A stretch of DNA of 64,000 bases from assembly GCF_000427905.1 (NCBI RefSeq), contig NZ_KE386604.1, forward strand, positions 741,053 through 805,052, written 5' to 3'. Positions 59,989 to 64,000 of this stretch are shown in pieces. This stretch comes from Thermocrispum agreste DSM 44070. GTDB lineage: Bacteria; Actinomycetota; Actinomycetes; Mycobacteriales; Pseudonocardiaceae. Below the pieces are notes generated by a model. It did no database searches, was not told where the DNA came from, and worked only from the letters and a program-made list of their open reading frames with translations. Position 1 is the stretch's first letter. Each line of letters opens with the position of its first letter. Both the position numbers and the translations under genes were made by a program.

Positions 59989-60433
59989 TCTCGTATTCTC
60001 GCCGATCATGTCCCGGCCGTGCGGGGCGTACGGCACGAAATCCGAACCAAATCAGCACCGCGATCGGGGACAACAGGACGGTCAGCAACAAAACCGGCGC
60101 CATCACCCACGGCGGCACCCCGCGGCGCAGGCCGTCGAAATAGATCCACCGCCCGATGAACAGGTCCCAGGCAATGACCTGCGCCCACAGCAGGGCCGCG
60201 CCGTCGGCCCCGCCTGCGAAGCCACGGAACTCCGCCAGCTCGGGCGTGCTGACCACCGCCCACAGCTCCGGCAGCACCGGCACGGCCAGCACCAAGTACA
60301 CCACCAGGGTCGGCAGCATGATCAGCGGCGAGCCGATCACCCGCTGAGTCCAGCTCCACCGCGGCAGGAAGATCATTGCCGCCCAGAACGGGACCGTGAC
60401 CCAGAAGGCCAGGCCGAACATCGTCTCGCTCAT
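59972..60433 (-). CDS. ABA4-like (DUF4281) membrane protein
   Basis: The 153-residue protein has four hydrophobic helices and the ABA4-like signature Asp-Leu-Phe-Ile-Gly-Arg-Trp-Ile near 88-95. An initial Phe-Trp-Ala-Met-Ile-Phe-Leu-Pro segment is also present. Plant ABA4 is needed for neoxanthin formation, but bacterial members are uncharacterised. It overlaps both neighbours, and no carotenoid gene lies nearby. ATG 60433 overlaps the upstream stop as ATGA. Confidence 0.85.
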   Translation of the reverse strand: MSETMFGLAFWVTVPFWAAMIFLPRWSWTQRVIGSPLIMLPTLVVYLVLAVPVLPELWAVVSTPELAEFRGFAGGADGAALLWAQVIAWDLFIGRWIYFDGLRRGVPPWVMAPVLLLTVLLSPIAVLIWFGFRAVRPARPGHDRREYESAVGA

Positions 60434-61464
60434 GCCGCCACCCGCTCACGCTGCGGCTGCTCCGACTGCTCCGGCTGCTCCGGCTGCCCGGACTGCGGCG
60501 GCTCATGCCGCGGCACCCCGGCACGCACGGCCCAGGCCGCCGCCAACGCCGTCGCCGTGACCAGCAGGCCGAAGGCCACCAGCGTGACGGCGTCCGGTGC
60601 CACGATCGGCTGGCCGCGCAGCGCCTGCCAGGTGACCAGCAGGCACAACCCGAAGTAGGCCGCGCCACCGATGCGCACCAGGCGCAGCCGGACCAGCTCG
60701 TCCCGCAGCACCGGCCACCGGACGGCCAGCGCGGTCAGCGCGATGGCCAGCAGCGGCAGGGCCTGCAGGGCGTGCAGCCCGATGAAGTGCGGGATGCGCA
60801 GGTCGCCACCGGTCGTGCTCCAGCCGAGCAGTGGCAAGCCGGGCCCGCCGTCCGGCACTCCCACCGCATGCGCGCCGATCATCGACGGCCGCTGGCCCGC
60901 CTGCATCCGGTCCACCTGCTCCGCGGTCGGCACCGCCATCAGATACGCCACGGCCATGCCGTACAGGGAGATCGCCGGGCCGAGCCGCACGGCGGCCCGC
61001 GACGCGCGGTCGGACACCTCGCTGCGCGAGATCAGCACCGTCAGCACTAGCGTCACGATCCAAGCGCCGGTGATCGCCGCGCCCATGATCCGGAAGACCC
61101 AGTTGTCGAACAGGGTCTCGTTGTTGAAGTGGCTGGCCCGGCCGCGGACGACCTGGCCCACGATGGCGACCATCTCCAGCAACAGCAACGCCATCACGAT
61201 CCGCGACCCCCATCGCGTCAGCCGCGGCGCCCGCGTGATCAACGAGTTCAGCCAGGCCCAGGTCAGCGCGTACAGCGCGATGGAGATCGAGAACTTCAGC
61301 GGTTTCGCCCAGATCGGCTGGCCGCCGAGCAGCCGGTCGTCCAGCACCAGACCGCCGAGCGACACCACCGTCATCACGGCCATCAACCCGGCCAACGCCA
61401 GCATGGCCGGGTCCCAGCCGCGGGTGACGTCCCGCCATCGGCGAACCACAGGCACAGTACTCAC
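60430..61464 (-). CDS. Uncharacterised multi-pass membrane protein
   Basis: The ~344-residue protein has about eight to nine membrane helices. Conserved-looking polar patches are Pro-Ile-Trp-Ala-Lys-Pro-Leu-Lys-Phe near 52-60, Ser-His-Phe-Asn near 110, Asp-Leu-Arg-Ile-Pro-His-Phe-Ile-Gly-Leu-His near 219-229, and a Pro/Gln/Glu-rich C-terminus. I recognise it as a recurring actinobacterial companion of ABA4-like genes but know no function. GTG 61464 follows GAGGTGATC at ideal distance; GTG 61473 is within that ribosome site. It starts a unit divergent from a MerR gene. Confidence 0.78.
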   Translation of the reverse strand: MSTVPVVRRWRDVTRGWDPAMLALAGLMAVMTVVSLGGLVLDDRLLGGQPIWAKPLKFSISIALYALTWAWLNSLITRAPRLTRWGSRIVMALLLLEMVAIVGQVVRGRASHFNNETLFDNWVFRIMGAAITGAWIVTLVLTVLISRSEVSDRASRAAVRLGPAISLYGMAVAYLMAVPTAEQVDRMQAGQRPSMIGAHAVGVPDGGPGLPLLGWSTTGGDLRIPHFIGLHALQALPLLAIALTALAVRWPVLRDELVRLRLVRIGGAAYFGLCLLVTWQALRGQPIVAPDAVTLVAFGLLVTATALAAAWAVRAGVPRHEPPQSGQPEQPEQSEQPQRERVAA

Positions 61465-61484
61465 GACGATCACCTCATCAAATA

Positions 61485-61521
61485 GATAGCAGCACTATCC
61501 GTATTAGATAGCTACGCTATC
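61485..61521. promoter_or_regulatory. Tandem MerR-type operators
   Basis: GATAGCAGCACTATC (61485-61499) and GATAGCTACGCTATC (61507-61521) share GATAG/CTATC arms and lie 22 bp apart, two helical turns. They fill the space between the leftward membrane-protein unit (start 61464) and the MerR gene (start 61549). They should be the regulator's binding sites for both directions. Confidence 0.8.
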
Positions 61522-61548
61522 CATAAGTCAAGGCGGAAGGAGCAGCCC

Positions 61549-62202
61549 ATGCGCATGGCCGAGCTGAGCCGCGAGTCCGGGGTGCCGGTGGCGACGATCA
61601 AGTTCTATCTGCGCGAGGGCCTGCTGCCGCCCGGCGAACGCACCAGCCCCAACCAGGCCCGCTACAGCCAGGCGCACGTGCGCAGGCTGCGCCTCATCCG
61701 GGCCATGCTGGACGTGGGCGGCCTGTCGTTGGCGCAGGTCACCAGGGTTCTTGCCGCGGTGGACTCGGACGAGCTCGGCCAGCACGACATCTTCGGCGTC
61801 GCGCAGGAGACGGTGACCCAGCCCGGCCTGGACCCGGACGACGACAGCGAGAGCGCCAACGCCGCCCGGGAGCGGGTGCGCAAGCTGATCGCCGACCACG
61901 GGTGGCTCGTCCCGCTGGATTCGCCGGTGGTGGGCGCGCTGGCCAAGGTGGTGGCCACCATCGCCGAGCTCGAGCCGGTGCTGCTGGAGCAGATCGACGA
62001 CCGGGCCGACCTGATCGGCCGGATCGCGGATCTGGACGTCTCGCTGCTCGACGGCAAGTCGCTGGAGCAGCAGGTGGAGATCGTCGTCGCCGGCACGGTG
62101 CTCGGTGACGCGCTGATGTCCGCCATGCGGCGCGTGGCCCAGATCGATCGATCGGCCAGGCGATTCGGCTATTCCGGCGACAAGGCGTCGAAGCACAGGT
62201 GA
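61549..62202 (+). CDS. MerR family transcriptional regulator
   Basis: The 217-residue regulator has the MerR DNA-binding domain: Met-Ala-Glu-Leu-Ser-Arg-Glu-Ser-Gly-Val-Pro, Thr-Ile-Lys-Phe-Tyr-Leu-Arg-Glu-Gly-Leu-Leu-Pro, and an Arg-Leu-Arg-Leu-Ile-Arg helix. The helical effector domain lacks paired Cys, so metal sensing is unlikely. ATG 61549 follows GGAAGGAG; ATG 61555 is possible. It is divergent from the membrane protein/ABA4/kinase unit, with two palindromes between. Confidence 0.92.
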   Translation: MRMAELSRESGVPVATIKFYLREGLLPPGERTSPNQARYSQAHVRRLRLIRAMLDVGGLSLAQVTRVLAAVDSDELGQHDIFGVAQETVTQPGLDPDDDSESANAARERVRKLIADHGWLVPLDSPVVGALAKVVATIAELEPVLLEQIDDRADLIGRIADLDVSLLDGKSLEQQVEIVVAGTVLGDALMSAMRRVAQIDRSARRFGYSGDKASKHR

Positions 62203-62256
62203 ATCGCGATTAGCGTCACAGCGCGACCGCGGCCGTGACGCCTAGCATTGCTGGGT

Positions 62257-64000
62257 ATGACAGGGCCGTCTGATCAGTCGAACGCGGAGCCGGCGACGCT
62301 GACGTTGGCCGCGGACTTCCCCACGCCGAGCCACCAGGAGTGGCAGGAGCTGGTCACCGGGGTACTGCGCAAGCTGGGTCGCGAGTTCGGGGACGTCCCG
62401 GAACGGGCTCTGGAGTCGACGACGTACGACGGCATCACCATCAAGCCGCTTTACACGGCGCGCGACGTCGAGGGCCTGCCTCCGGCCGGTGTTCCCGGCC
62501 TGCCGCCGTATGTGCGGGGCAGCCGTGCCGAGGGGCGTCGTGGCGGCTGGGACAACCGCACCCTGCACACCGACCCCGACGTCGGCGCGACGAACGCGGC
62601 GATCCTGACCGACCTGGAGAACGGGGCCACCAGCGTCTGGCTGCGTGACCTGCCGCCCGCGCAGCTGCCGGAGATCCTGCACGGTGTCTACGTGGAAATG
62701 GCGCCGGTGGTGCTCGACATGGGCGAGCGCTACGCCGAGGCGGCCGACGCGCTGCTGCAGCTGTTCGCGGAGCGCAACGTCCCGGACTCCGAGGTCGTCG
62801 CCACCTTCGGTGCCGACCCGATCGGGCTGCGTGCCCGCACCGGCGAGCCGCACGAACTGCGCCCGGCCGCAGAGTTCGCCGCACGCATCGCCGCCAGGTA
62901 CCCGAAGGCTCGCAGCACGGTGGTCGACGGGACCCCGTACCACGAGGCAGGCGGCTCGGACGCCCAGGAACTCGCCGCCGCGCTGTCCGCGGCGGTGGCG
63001 TACCTGCGCGCGTTCACCGAGGCCGGCCTGCCGGTGGAGCAGGCCGCCGCTCAGCTCGAGTTCCGCTTCGCTGCCACCGCGGATCAGTTCCTCACCATCG
63101 CCAAGCTGCGCGCGGCCCGCCGGTTGTGGGCCAGGGTGTGCGAGGTCTCCGGCGCGGTCGGCGTTCCGCAAGTGCAGCACGCTGTCACGTCTTCGGCGAT
63201 GGTCAGCAAGCGCGACCCGTACGTGAACATGCTGCGTGGCACGGTGGCATGCTTCGCCGCTGCGGTCGGTGGCGCCGACGCCGTGACCGTGTTGCCGTTC
63301 GACGCCGCCATCGGCCTGCCGGACACCTTCAGCCGCCGCATCGCCCGCAACACCTCGACGATCCTGGCGGAGGAGTCGAAACTGGCCGGCGTCATCGACC
63401 CGGCGGGCGGCTCGTGGTTCGTCGAGAAGCTCACCGACGACCTCGCCACGGCCGCGTGGCGGGAGTTCCAGGAACTGGAAGGGCTCGGCGGCATCGTGGC
63501 CGCGCTGGACAGCGGCGCGCTGGCCGAGCGGCTGGAGGCGACCTGGCAGGCCCGCGCGCAGAACCTGGCGACCCGCAAGGACCCGCTCACCGGGGTCTCG
63601 GAGTTCCCGGATCTGCACGAACGGGCCATCGAACGCAAACCGCTGCCGCCTGCCCGGACGGGCGGGCTGCCGTCCATCCGCTACGGGCAGGAGTTCGAAC
63701 GGCTGCGTGATCGGGCCGACGCCAACCCGGGCGGCCGCCCCAGGGTCTTTCTGGCGACGCTGGGCACCGTCGCCCAGCACACCGCGCGAGCCACGTTCGC
63801 GGCGAACCTGTTCGCGGCCGGTGGCATCGAGGCGGTCAACCCCGGGGCCACGTCCTCGGTCGCCGACGTCGTGGCCGCGTTCCTGCGCAGCCACACGACG
63901 GTGGCCTGTCTGTGCGGCACGGACCTGGCCTACCAGGAGCAGGCCGACGAGGTCGCGGCGGCGCTGCGCAAGGCGGGCGCCACCCGGATCCTGCTGGCAG
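62257..64000 (+). CDS. mutA: Methylmalonyl-CoA mutase small (beta) subunit, partial
   Basis: ATG 62257 opens a frame that runs off the right edge after 581 codons. The TIM-barrel half shows Thr-Thr-Tyr-Asp-Gly-Ile-Thr-Ile-Lys-Pro-Leu-Tyr near 48-59, Gly-Gly-Trp-Asp-Asn-Arg near 93, and Pro-Ala-Gly-Gly-Ser-Trp-Phe-Val-Glu-Lys near 384. The start of the B12-domain-like part (Arg-Val-Phe-Leu-Ala-Thr-Leu-Gly) is near 496. As usual for the small subunit, the substrate-binding signatures are altered. It partners MutB to convert methylmalonyl-CoA to succinyl-CoA, so mutB is expected just downstream. Confidence 0.95.
   Translation, partial: MTGPSDQSNAEPATLTLAADFPTPSHQEWQELVTGVLRKLGREFGDVPERALESTTYDGITIKPLYTARDVEGLPPAGVPGLPPYVRGSRAEGRRGGWDNRTLHTDPDVGATNAAILTDLENGATSVWLRDLPPAQLPEILHGVYVEMAPVVLDMGERYAEAADALLQLFAERNVPDSEVVATFGADPIGLRARTGEPHELRPAAEFAARIAARYPKARSTVVDGTPYHEAGGSDAQELAAALSAAVAYLRAFTEAGLPVEQAAAQLEFRFAATADQFLTIAKLRAARRLWARVCEVSGAVGVPQVQHAVTSSAMVSKRDPYVNMLRGTVACFAAAVGGADAVTVLPFDAAIGLPDTFSRRIARNTSTILAEESKLAGVIDPAGGSWFVEKLTDDLATAAWREFQELEGLGGIVAALDSGALAERLEATWQARAQNLATRKDPLTGVSEFPDLHERAIERKPLPPARTGGLPSIRYGQEFERLRDRADANPGGRPRVFLATLGTVAQHTARATFAANLFAAGGIEAVNPGATSSVADVVAAFLRSHTTVACLCGTDLAYQEQADEVAAALRKAGATRILLA

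Noticed and set aside
1-64000. tRNA, rRNA, riboswitch or phage attachment sites
   Set aside because: I looked for T-loop words, conserved rRNA stretches, typical riboswitch cores and integrase genes and found none I could support by reading alone.

Overview
The window is high-GC actinobacterial DNA, most likely from a member of the Pseudonocardiales (Amycolatopsis/Saccharopolyspora-like). The evidence is the very high GC content, frequent GTG starts, many ATGA/GTGA gene overlaps, and a set of families typical of that group: DUF3017, DUF1918, DUF3105, DUF3558, DUF1707, an EspG/PPE-type ESX module, a TNT-domain toxin, the lprG-p55 pair and a split methylmalonyl-CoA mutase. No rRNA, tRNA, CRISPR array, insertion sequence or phage gene was recognised.

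Region 0-6 kb is an accessory cluster: an APH-like phosphotransferase, a MarR regulator, an acyl/aryl-CoA ligase, a truncated small helical protein and a truncated AttH-like protein. Four of its promoter regions carry the same TTAGASTAA-type box, so it looks like one regulon. The two truncated genes are joined tail to tail at about 4984, as if a deletion removed what lay between. Region 6-11 kb holds a TNT-domain toxin gene followed by DUF3105 and pentapeptide-repeat genes. Region 11-20 kb is mostly housekeeping (folD, icd, xthA, a HhH-GPD repair protein) interrupted by two repeat-rich intergenic stretches. At 19.6-23.2 kb cytochrome bd (cydAB) is divergent from a BlaI/M56 pair, with two perfect palindromes between them. 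Region 23-33 kb is a mixed stretch: photolyase, a frameshifted wrbA, a zinc-ribbon kinase, a two-component pair with a shortened kinase, a sigma factor, a ferredoxin and cell-envelope proteins.

Region 32-39 kb contains a secreted S28 peptidase, a deaminase, a Rieske lipoprotein, a Cys/Met PLP enzyme, two tandem EamA transporters and a decayed PQQ locus. In that locus pqqA is broken by a 13-bp duplication and only the 3' end of pqqB remains. Region 39.8-43.5 kb has lprG, a P55-like efflux pump and hisS. Region 43.5-52.8 kb is a nucleoside-salvage island: upp, deoC, two aldehyde dehydrogenase genes, a hexose/pentose-phosphate mutase and purine nucleoside phosphorylase. Together these could route (deoxy)ribose-1-phosphate through deoxyribose-5-phosphate and acetaldehyde to acetate.

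Region 53.6-57.5 kb is an ESX-substrate module (PPE-like protein, frameshifted EspG, DUF3558 lipoprotein and two uncharacterised proteins) without secretion machinery. Region 58-62.2 kb is an overlapping three-gene unit (membrane protein, ABA4-like protein, Ser/Thr kinase) divergent from a MerR regulator, with two 15-bp palindromes between them. The window ends inside the small subunit of methylmalonyl-CoA mutase.

There are several broken genes (the 4.98-kb junction, wrbA, pqqA, pqqB, espG, a sensor kinase). Some could be sequencing indels in G/C runs. The 13-bp duplication and the tail-to-tail junction are structural changes that a single-base read error cannot explain, although the junction could still be an assembly misjoin.
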